Below, one piece after another: positions 54,433 to 62,340 of a stretch of DNA of 64,000 nucleotides. The DNA lies in NCBI GenBank assembly GCA_046290815.1, contig JBKBUF010000023.1:16777-80776 (forward strand). The letters run 5' to 3'. This stretch comes from JBKBUF01 sp046290815 (GTDB lineage Bacteria > Bacteroidota > Bacteroidia > Cytophagales > Cytophagaceae). A model generated the notes under the pieces. That model made no database searches. It was not told the origin of the DNA and saw only the letters and a list, made by a program, of their open reading frames with translations. The first letter of the stretch is position 1. The number at the start of each line of letters is the position of its first letter. The position numbers and the translations under genes are program-made.

Positions 54433-55327
54433 AAAAGTTGCTCTTATAATTTCCACAAGAAATCGAAAATCGGATCTTATGGAAACAATTGAGAAATCTG
54501 TCCTGGCAGGAATTGATACTTCATCTATTTATATTGCAGATGATGCTTCAGAAGATGGCACATTTGATGAAATCAGAAGGAGATTTGCCAGTATAAATAT
54601 TTTCAGAAATGACAAGCCAAAAGGATATATACACAACAGGAATTTTTTAATGCGACTTGTTCCTCATGAATATACTCTTTCACTTGATGATGATTCAAAT
54701 CTCCTCGATCCATCTGATCTGGTTGAAGCAATTCAAATAATGGATGAGGATAAGAAATGCGCTGTTTTTTCTTTTACAGTAGTTGAACAAATAGAAATGC
54801 CCCCTGCCAAAAATCATCTACCTGATAGAATAAAGAAAGTAAAAACATTTATCGGCTGCGGACATATTATAAGAAAAAGTGTATTAAAGGAAATAGGCTA
54901 TTACAGGGAGGAGCTGGAGTTTTATTGCGAAGAGCTGGATTTTTCTCTTCGGGCTTACAATGCCGGATATCATGTTCTAAACAAAGAAAATCTTGTAGTA
55001 CACCACAGAATTGATTGGAAGGAAAGAAACAGACAGGTAGAAAGTGAAACCCGTAAAGGTATTTATGGGGCGGTTTATAGGTCTAAGTTGGGATTTTCTA
55101 ATAGTTTAACCGTGAGAGCTTTAAATTACCCTTACCTCCTGGATATTGCTGCCATTATGGTTTATACTTTTAAAAGGTGCTTCAATTATCTTATCCTTAA
55201 AAGAGACATGAAAGGTTTTTTCGGTGGTGGAATCAGGTTTCTTAAATTTGTTCCATACATTGTTGCTAATCGGAATAAGTTATCATATAAGAAATTTTTA
55301 GTATGGAACAGCTTGCCTGTTTCTTAA
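54413..55327 (+). CDS. glycosyltransferase family 2
   Basis: 304 residues. GT-A core: VALIISTRNRKSDLMETIEK, IADDASEDGTFDEI (about 41-54), NRNFLMR, and LSLDDDSNLLD (about 89-99) as the metal site, then YCEELDFSLRAYNAGY (about 180-195). The C-terminus has a hydrophobic, basic stretch near FKRCFNYLIL. It overlaps the polymerase gene by 20 bp and is followed 3 bp later by a GT4, so these three form one transcription unit. Donor unknown. Confidence 0.82.
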   Translation: MKLSKSEKVALIISTRNRKSDLMETIEKSVLAGIDTSSIYIADDASEDGTFDEIRRRFASINIFRNDKPKGYIHNRNFLMRLVPHEYTLSLDDDSNLLDPSDLVEAIQIMDEDKKCAVFSFTVVEQIEMPPAKNHLPDRIKKVKTFIGCGHIIRKSVLKEIGYYREELEFYCEELDFSLRAYNAGYHVLNKENLVVHHRIDWKERNRQVESETRKGIYGAVYRSKLGFSNSLTVRALNYPYLLDIAAIMVYTFKRCFNYLILKRDMKGFFGGGIRFLKFVPYIVANRNKLSYKKFLVWNSLPVS

Positions 55328-55330
55328 GCC

Positions 55331-56566
55331 ATGGCCAGGTCAAAGAATAAATTCATAGTATTACACCTAGGATCTCGTATTCATTACGAACTGCCTGCTT
55401 CTTTATCTGTCGAAGGTAAACTGAAAATGCTGATTACTGATGCCTGGGTAAGGCCAGGCAGTATTTTTGCATTAATTATCCATTTACTTCCTTTCACTGC
55501 ATTTAAAAAATTGTCTCAACGCTATAATAAAACTCTATCAACTTCGAATGTAATTTCTTTCAATTTATCAGTGTTGATTTTTGAATTTTGGAATAGAATT
55601 AAAGGAAAGAAAGCTTGGAATCTTGTCCTGGCAAGAAATACTTGGTTTCAGAAGAAATGTCTAGAAGAATTACAGAAAATAGCGGATGAAAATATTACTG
55701 TCATTGCTTTTAGCTATACAGCTCTTGAACCTTTCAGGTATGCAAAATCAAGAGGATGGAAGACCGTCCTGTTTCAGATAGACGCAGGAGAAACAGATAA
55801 CAAAATTGTAACAGAGATTTATAGAAACAATTCTCAGTATAATTCCAATTTCCAAAACCCGCCCGACATTTATTGGGAAAAATGGAAGGAAGAATTACAA
55901 TTGTCAGATGTCGTGATTGCTAATTCAGATTTTACAGCCTCAGCTTTAATGGCTGCAGGATTGAGTAAAGAAAAAATAAAGATCGTCCCATTATCAGTCA
56001 AGATTTCAGAATCACATGAAAATTTCACCAGAATATTCCCGTCCCGCTTTGATATAGCGCGTCCATTGAGACTTCTCTTTCTGGGTAATTTGTCATTGAG
56101 AAAGGGGCTTCATGTAATTTTTGAGCTTATTGAATTAGTGGAAGGGTTACCTGTGGAGTTTTATTTTGTGGGGAGTAAAGAAGTAGAGTTGCCGGTAAAT
56201 TTTCAAACTGAAAAGGTAAAATGGGTTGACTCTGTTTCTCGAATAGAAACATACCAATTTTATCAGCAATCAGATGTATTTATTTTTCCTACTTTTTCCG
56301 ATGGGTTTGGGCTAACGCAATTAGAAGCCATGTCATGGAGGTTACCTGTCATTGCTTCTGAAAACTGTGCGAAAGTGGTTGAACATGGAAGGAATGGTTT
56401 TCTGTTGAAAGATTTGACAGCAGCAGAATTACAGTTGTATATATTGGAGATACTAAACGCCCCTGGAGTTCTTAAATTTATGTCTGAGGAGGCATTTGTT
56501 ACTGCATTACAGTTTAACTCTTCTAGATTTGGAAGGGAGATTTCTGATGCCCTAGAGTTTGAATGA
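55331..56566 (+). CDS. glycosyltransferase family 4
   Basis: 411 residues, GT-B fold. The middle has SDVVIANSDFTASALMAAGL, and the C-terminal half LLFLGNLSLRKGLHVIFEL (about 255-273) with the donor-site block FPTFSDGFGLTQLEAMSW (about 318-335) and PVIASENCAKVVEHGRNG. This is the standard retaining GT4 layout; the Lys of the RKG motif is present. The N-terminal acceptor half is divergent. Last gene of the polymerase unit; a 175-bp repeat-bearing gap follows before a convergent gene. Confidence 0.82.
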   Translation: MARSKNKFIVLHLGSRIHYELPASLSVEGKLKMLITDAWVRPGSIFALIIHLLPFTAFKKLSQRYNKTLSTSNVISFNLSVLIFEFWNRIKGKKAWNLVLARNTWFQKKCLEELQKIADENITVIAFSYTALEPFRYAKSRGWKTVLFQIDAGETDNKIVTEIYRNNSQYNSNFQNPPDIYWEKWKEELQLSDVVIANSDFTASALMAAGLSKEKIKIVPLSVKISESHENFTRIFPSRFDIARPLRLLFLGNLSLRKGLHVIFELIELVEGLPVEFYFVGSKEVELPVNFQTEKVKWVDSVSRIETYQFYQQSDVFIFPTFSDGFGLTQLEAMSWRLPVIASENCAKVVEHGRNGFLLKDLTAAELQLYILEILNAPGVLKFMSEEAFVTALQFNSSRFGREISDALEFE

Positions 56567-56741
56567 CAGAGTATATACCATGTCATCCAGTAAGGAACTT
56601 GTAATGAATCAGTATGACAGAAAGTTTCTGATATAAGTGAGTTAAGGGTAGTGCCATCAATTACTTTTTTACATGAATAAAGACTGTCAAATTAAGTAAC
56701 AAGGTTCTTTCAGAATGACAAAGGGGGGACTTATAATTATT
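56567..56741. repeat. intergenic dispersed-repeat remnant
   Basis: This gap between convergent genes contains mutually similar pieces in opposite orientation such as TGTCATCCAGTAAGGAACTT and GGTTCTTTCAGAATGACAAA, of the type (TTCAGAATGACAAA, GTCATCC) seen as dispersed intergenic repeats in Bacteroidota. I recognise the type from general knowledge and cannot count other genome copies. Confidence 0.4.
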
Positions 56742-57698
56742 TTATAACCGCTTCATCCAATTCTTCAACTTCACCGGCAACAAGGCAGCTATTTTTAACT
56801 TCAGAAACCAGGTACCGGCGTATTTCTTTACCTTAAAGAGATGATCAGCAGTGTGCAGATCATGATTAACATTAATATCAAAATTTGAGGGATGACTCAA
56901 CGGAAACTCCATCCATCCTGCCTCTTGCTCGCTGAATGTTTTATCACCCGCCTGTGTGTTGGTACCTCCTTCTCCGAAACCAATATTTTTTACCAGATTA
57001 ACACCCGGTGTAATGGCAATTCCATTCTGTATCCACATGGCAAACATCCACTGGTAATCCCAGGTAGGTAAGTTTCCGCTTTTGACATAATCAAATATGG
57101 CAAGCCAGTATTGCCGGTCAATGCTTCTTTCGAACTTGTTTTTAAGTACTTCTTTGAATTCTTTTCTTGTCACCTGGTCTAAATTCACATGATAGTGCTG
57201 CCACGCTCTTCTCCATGTTGCCCAGCCCCAAATGTGGTTATAAAGTGAAAAGTGATAGGTATTACTCTCGATAGCTTTTGTTTTTATAAAATTGCTTGCT
57301 GCTATATGCATCACATGATCACTGTTTCTATATCTTACAAGTAACTCTGCTGCAAATTCGAAAAATGAAGGATCAACAACACAGTCATCTTCCAGGATTA
57401 TCCCTTCTTCCACTTGCTCAAAAAACCAGGAGATGCCGGAACTCACTCCATGTTTGCAGCCGAGATTGTGGTCGAGATATCTTGTTTGAATTTGACATTC
57501 CCAGTCGATGGAACTAAAAAGGTCTCGGGTAGTTTTGCAATTGATGGCATCAGAGGGATTATCTTCACGCGGGCCATCAGCCGAAACAAAAAGGTATTTT
57601 GGCCTGATTTTTTTTAAAGATTCCAGAACTTTTTCTGTTTTATCCGGACGGTTAAATACTAAAAGTAAAACAGGAACTTCCAATAAGGGTAATGTCAT
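56742..57698 (-). CDS. GNT-I-like glycosyltransferase
   Basis: 318 residues on the minus strand. It resembles the N-terminal half of the GT-FkbM fusion gene upstream in the locus: PVLLLVFNRPDKTEKVLESL (about 9-28), ILEDDCVVDPSFFEFA (about 97-112) with the DD metal site, and HIWGWATWRRAWQHY (about 152-166). The end is basic and aromatic (LKNWMKRL). This group of GT-A proteins is common in Bacteroidota capsule loci and is named only by fold. It is a monocistronic gene facing the GT4; its promoter would be in the 250-bp gap shared with the next plus-strand gene. Confidence 0.8.
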   Translation of the reverse strand: MTLPLLEVPVLLLVFNRPDKTEKVLESLKKIRPKYLFVSADGPREDNPSDAINCKTTRDLFSSIDWECQIQTRYLDHNLGCKHGVSSGISWFFEQVEEGIILEDDCVVDPSFFEFAAELLVRYRNSDHVMHIAASNFIKTKAIESNTYHFSLYNHIWGWATWRRAWQHYHVNLDQVTRKEFKEVLKNKFERSIDRQYWLAIFDYVKSGNLPTWDYQWMFAMWIQNGIAITPGVNLVKNIGFGEGGTNTQAGDKTFSEQEAGWMEFPLSHPSNFDINVNHDLHTADHLFKVKKYAGTWFLKLKIAALLPVKLKNWMKRL

Positions 57699-57919
57699 GA
57701 TTTAAATTTACCAAATTTACTTTAAACATTTTTAAACGATTAATATTTAATAAATTGCCTGGTCGTTTGTTTGGTGAGTTTGATCTAATATAAGTAACGA
57801 TTAATCATTGTATTCGTATAGAAAACAGGTAAATTGCAGGATGAATTTTGTGTAATATTATGTTTTAATTTTCAATTATAAATTGTGATAATTATACAAT
57901 TTTCCAGCATCCTGACCAT

Positions 57920-57927
57920 TATATTTG
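57920..57927 (+). promoter_or_regulatory. candidate -7 element before the GT4 gene
   Basis: TATATTTG matches TAnnTTTG and ends 21 bp before the TTG start at 57949, which fits a short leader. No -33 TTG is at the usual distance. A 7-bp inverted repeat (AAATTGT/ACAATTT, 57880-57902) lies just upstream and could be an operator. Confidence 0.35.
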
Positions 57928-57948
57928 TAATTAATTAGTCAAAGGGTT

Positions 57949-59130
57949 TTGAAGTCTATATTAATTATCGGGCCTTTTTTTCCGCCGCTTACTGGGGTAT
58001 CAGTTGTAAATCATGCCTTAAAAGATTTATTACCTAAGGGTAAGGTTAATACTATTAACACTCACAAGCATATTAATCTTTCCTCCGGACAAGGATCAGG
58101 GTTTTCTCTGAAAAAATCTGTCGGCTTCTTTTCTGCATACCTTCAAATAGGCAAAATATTCCGTTCTGATGTTGTTTATCTGACGCCGGGGCAAACTTTT
58201 TTCGGTGTGTTGAAATATGCCCCATTTATTATTTTGTCCTGTTTGCTTCGTAAACCTATTATCTTTCACTTGCATGGCAATTACCTGGGAAGAGAATATG
58301 AAGGACTTAATGGATTAAAGAAATACATATTCCGTTTTTTGATCTCGCGTTCGTCTGAAGCTATCGTGTTATCAGAAGGTTTTAAGCAGAACTTTGGTCC
58401 ATTTATTGCTGCAGACAAAATACATGTATTAAAGAATTTTGTGACAGATGAAATCGCTGATATTGATATCAGTGAAAAAGATTACTCAACTTTAAAACTT
58501 CTGTATTTGAGTAACCTTATGAAGGAGAAAGGTATCCTTGATTTTCTTGACGCCCTGGCAATTCTCAAAAATCGCAATATAAATTTTCAGGCAACAATTG
58601 CCGGAGCAATAGAATCTGACATCGTATCGGAAGTGGAAGATAGGTTGTCTAAATTAAATGGCAATGTACGCTACCTGCATGTTGTCCTGGGCCGTGAGAA
58701 AGAAACTGTATTGAAGGAGTCAAATATTTTCGTTCTTCCGACTTATTACAAAATGGAAGGTCAGCCAATTTCTCTGCTGGAAGCTATGGCGGCAGGAAAT
58801 GCAGTAATAGTAACACGTCATGCCGGTATTCCCGAAATTGTTTCTGAAAGGAATGGATTGTTTGCTGAAGCGAATAATCCGGAAGACCTTGCAGATAAGA
58901 TTATCAGTCTTTTTCAAAGTGAGAATCTTAAGCAGATAGGTAATAATAACAAGATATTAATCAACACAGCCTTCAGACAGGATATTTTTAGTAAAAACAT
59001 CTCTGATATTTTTAATCGGATTTCTCCCAATTCAAAAGTATATTATATGGCCGAAGGAAGCTCTCCTGAGCCTGTAATGATGCCAGGACTGAAAACAGAT
59101 CCCCTTCTTTTCAGAAAATTCGACAAGTAA
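57949..59130 (+). CDS. glycosyltransferase family 4, TTG start
   Basis: 393 residues. The TTG start gives a good family N-terminus (KSILIIGPFFPPLTGVSVVN, the donor-side glycine loop). The C-terminal half has YLSNLMKEKGILDFLDAL (about 184-201) and the donor-site block MEGQPISLLEAMAAGNAVIV (about 269-288) with the E-x7-E spacing, then GIPEIV. No ATG is available near the start. It begins the last plus-strand group (GT4, WcaF-like, WcaI-like) after a 250-bp gap. Donor and acceptor unknown. Confidence 0.82.
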   Translation: MKSILIIGPFFPPLTGVSVVNHALKDLLPKGKVNTINTHKHINLSSGQGSGFSLKKSVGFFSAYLQIGKIFRSDVVYLTPGQTFFGVLKYAPFIILSCLLRKPIIFHLHGNYLGREYEGLNGLKKYIFRFLISRSSEAIVLSEGFKQNFGPFIAADKIHVLKNFVTDEIADIDISEKDYSTLKLLYLSNLMKEKGILDFLDALAILKNRNINFQATIAGAIESDIVSEVEDRLSKLNGNVRYLHVVLGREKETVLKESNIFVLPTYYKMEGQPISLLEAMAAGNAVIVTRHAGIPEIVSERNGLFAEANNPEDLADKIISLFQSENLKQIGNNNKILINTAFRQDIFSKNISDIFNRISPNSKVYYMAEGSSPEPVMMPGLKTDPLLFRKFDK

Positions 59131-59202
59131 AAGCTGAAGGGTTTTTATTTTTTTTCCTATAATTGCCTTTTTGCATTCATAATATTTTTAATAAATATTC
59201 TA

Positions 59203-59754
59203 TTGGCACAATATCAGGACTTAAAGCGGTTTGTCGTACCTCCGGGATTCAGAGGAAGAAATGCTGTTGTGGTTCAGTTATGGTGGTTTGTACAGTCTTT
59301 ACTTTTTCATCCTTCACCTCAGGTTTTTTATGGATGGAGAAGATTTCTGCTTAGACTTTTTGGGGCAAAAGTAGGAAAATCTGTGATTATCAGACCTACT
59401 GCTCAATTTACCTACCCCTGGAAAATTTCTATAGGCGACTACTCTTGGATTGGTGATAACGCTGTATTATACAGTCTGGGGGAAATTAAGATCGGAAGTA
59501 ATGTGGTTGTGTCCCAGAAGTCTTACCTGTGTACTGGCAGCCATGAATATGAAAAACCTGCATTTGATATTTTCGCATTGCCCATTGTGGTGGAGGATGA
59601 AGCCTGGATTGCAGCAGATGTTTTTGTTGGTCCGGGAGTAACTATTGGGAAAGGTGCAGTTGTGGGTGCGAGATCAGATGTATTTAAAAACCTGGAAGGC
59701 GGATATGTGTATGCAGGAAGACCGTTGATGAAAGTAGGCAATAGGCAGAAGTAG
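59203..59754 (+). CDS. colanic-acid-type acetyltransferase (WcaF-like)
   Basis: 183 residues from a TTG start. The N-terminus (FVVPPGFRGRNAVVVQLWWF, LLFHPSPQVFYGWRRFLLRL) and LFGAKVGKSVIIRPTAQFTY are the WcaF signature, followed by beta-helix turns (WIGDNAVLYSLGEIKIG, VVVSQKSYLCTGSHEYEKP) with the catalytic-type His in GSHEY, and WIAADVFVGPGVTIGKGAVV. WcaF O-acetylates fucose or another sugar in colanic acid. Odd: the last codons (VGNRQK-stop) are the first copy of a 17-bp tandem repeat that continues into the intergenic DNA, so the natural C-terminus may have been changed by repeat insertion. Confidence 0.83.
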   Translation: MAQYQDLKRFVVPPGFRGRNAVVVQLWWFVQSLLFHPSPQVFYGWRRFLLRLFGAKVGKSVIIRPTAQFTYPWKISIGDYSWIGDNAVLYSLGEIKIGSNVVVSQKSYLCTGSHEYEKPAFDIFALPIVVEDEAWIAADVFVGPGVTIGKGAVVGARSDVFKNLEGGYVYAGRPLMKVGNRQK

Positions 59755-60069
59755 GCAATAGGCAGCTGGCAGTTGTTAACATGGCACTGTCAAATGCACC
59801 AGTCAGGCTGAGCGGAGTCGAAGCCCGGTAGATAGTACGCAGTACGCAGTAGGCAGTAGAGATGACATGCTTGGCGTCTTTAGGTTAACATTATTAGTCC
59901 TAAGTCGAAAGTCAAAAGTCGAAAGTCAGGAGGCAGGTAAAGGAAACAGTCATCCCGATGTAAGGAGGGATCTGTAATAGATTAGAATAAGATGGAGCCA
60001 TTACTTTTCGAATTTCCGGCTTCGAATTTCGAGTTTTTATAAATTTTCCAACTTGGAATTTTAAAACAA
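59734..60069. repeat. cluster of heptameric and dispersed repeats before the WcaI-like gene
   Basis: Contents in order: a 17-bp tandem pair GTAGGCAATAGGCAGAA (59734-59765, second copy lacking the last two bases; first copy is coding); a dispersed-type segment GCTGAGCGGAGTCGAAGCC near 59808-59826; three 7-bp units AGTACGC/AGTACGC/AGTAGGC (59834-59854); four 7-bp units AAGTCGA/AAGTCAA/AAGTCGA/AAGTCAG (59902-59929); and GTCATCCCGATGTAAGGAGG near 59949. No gene is present. These are repeat types common in Bacteroidota intergenic DNA. Confidence 0.75.
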
Positions 60070-61293
60070 ATGAGAATCCTTATCTACGGTATAAACTACA
60101 GTCCTGAACTGACCGGCATCGGTAAATATACCGGAGAGATGGGAGAGTGGCTTGCATTAAGGGGGCATGATGTAAATGTAATTACTTCAATGCCTTATTA
60201 TCCTGAATGGAAAATTCATAAGTCCTACCAGGGTAAATGGTGGCATAGGGAAATAATCAGTAAAGCTAAAGTATACCGCTCTCCATTTTACGTACCTGAA
60301 AAGGTGACAGGAAAATCCAGGATCATTCATGAGTTCAGCTTTATGCTTTCTACTTTTCTCTGGGGTATACGTTTTCTTTTTGCCAAAAGGGCCGATGTGC
60401 TTATTGCTATATATCCTCCGCTTGTGATTGGATTTTTACCCCTCATTTATTCCTTCTTTCATAAAACCAAAGTGATTATCCACATTCAGGACCTGCAGGT
60501 AGATGCTGCAAGAGAGTTAGGTCTGATAAAAAATCAAAGGCTATTGAATGTGCTTGAGAGGCTGGAAAAATATTTTCTCACCGGCGCTGATCATGTATCC
60601 AGCATCAGTGAGGGAATGAAAAGAAGAATTATTGAAAAAGGTGTGCAGGAAAGCAGGTATATCATGTTTCCTAATTGGGTGGATACTGATTTTATAAAAC
60701 CGTTACCAAAAAGTGAATCATTAAGAGCTGAACTTGGTATAGCGCAGGATGATAAAGTGTTCCTTTATTCGGGTAATATAGGAGAGAAACAGGGTATAGA
60801 AATACTCGTTCCGATTGCTGAAAAGTTTAAAACAATTCCTGAAGTAAAGATATTCATAGCGGGTGAAGGAGCAGGTAAAGTGAGGCTTGAGACTGAAATC
60901 AGGAAAAGAAATCTCACAAACATTATATTATTGCCTCTGCAGCCATACCATAAGCTTGCTTCATTTCTTGCTATAGCAGATGTTCATCTGGTGTTACAAA
61001 AGAAGGCAGCAAGTGATCTTGTACTGCCTTCGAAGTTTGTGTCCATTATTTCATCTGGCGGTTATTCTATAGTGACAGCTACAGTCGGTACAACTTTGTA
61101 TGAGATCTCTTATCATAACAATCTTGCCAGCGTGATCGAACCGGAAAACGAATCCGCATTATACAATGAAATGAAAAAAGTCCTTCATGCCGACCTGACA
61201 GAAATAAAACAAAATGCGCGTCGATATGCCGAAGATCACTTTAGCAGAGACGCTGTGTTGAGGAAGTTTGAAGAAGAAGTCTTAAGTCGGTAG
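60070..61293 (+). CDS. glycosyltransferase WcaI-like (family 4)
   Basis: 407 residues. The N-terminus RILIYGINYSPELTGIGKYT followed by NVITSMPYYPEW and the middle IHIQDLQVDAARELGLI are the WcaI/colanic-acid fucosyltransferase-type signature. The C-terminal half has LYSGNIGEKQGIEILVPIAE (about 235-254), FIAGEGAGKVRLE, and LVLPSKFVSIISSGGYSIV (about 316-334) in place of the standard E-x7-E. The last codons lie in a 7-bp repeat (AGTCGGT twice). It is flanked on both sides by repeats and is the last gene of the glycan locus on the plus strand. Confidence 0.84.
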   Translation: MRILIYGINYSPELTGIGKYTGEMGEWLALRGHDVNVITSMPYYPEWKIHKSYQGKWWHREIISKAKVYRSPFYVPEKVTGKSRIIHEFSFMLSTFLWGIRFLFAKRADVLIAIYPPLVIGFLPLIYSFFHKTKVIIHIQDLQVDAARELGLIKNQRLLNVLERLEKYFLTGADHVSSISEGMKRRIIEKGVQESRYIMFPNWVDTDFIKPLPKSESLRAELGIAQDDKVFLYSGNIGEKQGIEILVPIAEKFKTIPEVKIFIAGEGAGKVRLETEIRKRNLTNIILLPLQPYHKLASFLAIADVHLVLQKKAASDLVLPSKFVSIISSGGYSIVTATVGTTLYEISYHNNLASVIEPENESALYNEMKKVLHADLTEIKQNARRYAEDHFSRDAVLRKFEEEVLSR

Positions 61294-61402
61294 TCGGTAG
61301 CATCCAATATCCAACATCTAATCCAATATTCTGGCGATCCTTTAATCCTGGTCAATCTAGGTTAATCCTGGCCATCCTTTAATCCTTTAAATCCTGGTCA
61401 AA
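61285..61402. repeat. heptamer pair and dispersed repeats after the WcaI-like gene
   Basis: Two AGTCGGT units (61285-61298) span the stop codon (61291-61293). Then come CATCCAATATCCAACATC and several variants of TTTAATCCTGG (GATCCTTTAATCCTGGTCAA, GGTTAATCCTGGCCATCC, TTTAAATCCTGGTCAA) down to the end of the convergent outer-membrane gene. The TTAATCCTGG type is a common dispersed repeat in Bacteroidota genomes. Confidence 0.7.
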
Positions 61403-62273
61403 GTTTCCTCATTATCTTCGGATGCCTTCCTTTAAAATGTGCAATGTTGGTACTGAAGGTATATCTTGCCTTCACCTGAAAAATGAAGTAACCATCATTC
61501 TTATCCGGATTACCTCTTTGAGGTGCTTTAAATTCTCCTGTGCCCGGAGATTTATCAGACAAAGCAGCGGCGGTTGGATTGTCGAATGTTGCAGGATCTT
61601 TAAATTCTTTAGAGCTTACATCGTCCAGATAGTCTGTAAAGGTTATTCTGTAACCGGCTTCTGCGACGAATTCGAGATTTTTAGTATGTTTTATTCTCAA
61701 GCCTACACCAAAGGGAATAATTGGAGTGGCAGAACTGTAATGTTTGCCTTCGGTTTTTAGAGGTCTTAATTTGTGCCATTTTCCGTTCAGCTCACCATGT
61801 GGATTGTAGAAAGCTACACCAAAACCAAGGAAAACATAAGGACTATATTGTTTTCTTCTGTTAAAATGTTTGATGTATGGAAAATGCTCATACATGGCGG
61901 CCATATACATCTCCACATTTCCTGATCTGAAATTAAGATTTCTGTTTTTCCAGTAATCATTGGAATACAGTCTGAAATAATTTAGATCAAATTTTCCATA
62001 CCAATTAGGTTTGAACCTAAAAACTACTCCTACACCCAGATTTGGACGAAACTTCATGCAATGGAATTTATCACACAAATCACCATAGTAGGTAGATGTA
62101 CCGATTCCACCTGTGATACCTATCCGCTCCTCCATTATCCATTTGTTAGCTTTGGCAAAGTAAGGCTTGTTTCTATCAAATAGCTTAAGCTGTGCAGATG
62201 CTGTCCCCGATAGTAGTATACCTGTGATGGTGATTAGAAATAGTTTTAAAGAAACTGAGTGCAATCTGCGCAT
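61398..62273 (-). CDS. outer-membrane beta-barrel protein (DUF6089 type)
   Basis: 291 residues with a signal peptide (cut near SGTASAQ). The mature start ERIGITGGIGTSTYYGDLCD, then RPNLGVGVVFRFKPNWYGKF, YSPYVFLGFGVAFYNPHGEL and IPFGVGLRIKHTKNLEFVAE are the recurring pattern of the DUF6089 family, a beta-barrel found across Bacteroidota and usually encoded near peptidoglycan or envelope genes. CDKFHC contains two cysteines. No ligand or channel role is known. It faces the WcaI-like gene; the C-terminal end lies beside the dispersed repeats. It is 67 bp from the next gene on the same strand. Confidence 0.83.
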   Translation of the reverse strand: MRRLHSVSLKLFLITITGILLSGTASAQLKLFDRNKPYFAKANKWIMEERIGITGGIGTSTYYGDLCDKFHCMKFRPNLGVGVVFRFKPNWYGKFDLNYFRLYSNDYWKNRNLNFRSGNVEMYMAAMYEHFPYIKHFNRRKQYSPYVFLGFGVAFYNPHGELNGKWHKLRPLKTEGKHYSSATPIIPFGVGLRIKHTKNLEFVAEAGYRITFTDYLDDVSSKEFKDPATFDNPTAAALSDKSPGTGEFKAPQRGNPDKNDGYFIFQVKARYTFSTNIAHFKGRHPKIMRKL

Positions 62274-62340
62274 TTAATATTCTACACTTAATAAGCTATA
62301 AAGATAATCAATATCCTTGTTTTTGTCCAGTTTTTTTAGA

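Noticed and set aside
61422..61760. 112-codon plus-strand open frame antisense to the DUF6089 gene
   Set aside because: Cys/Phe/Arg-rich translation without protein-like periodicity; the minus-strand frame has a signal peptide and family motifs.
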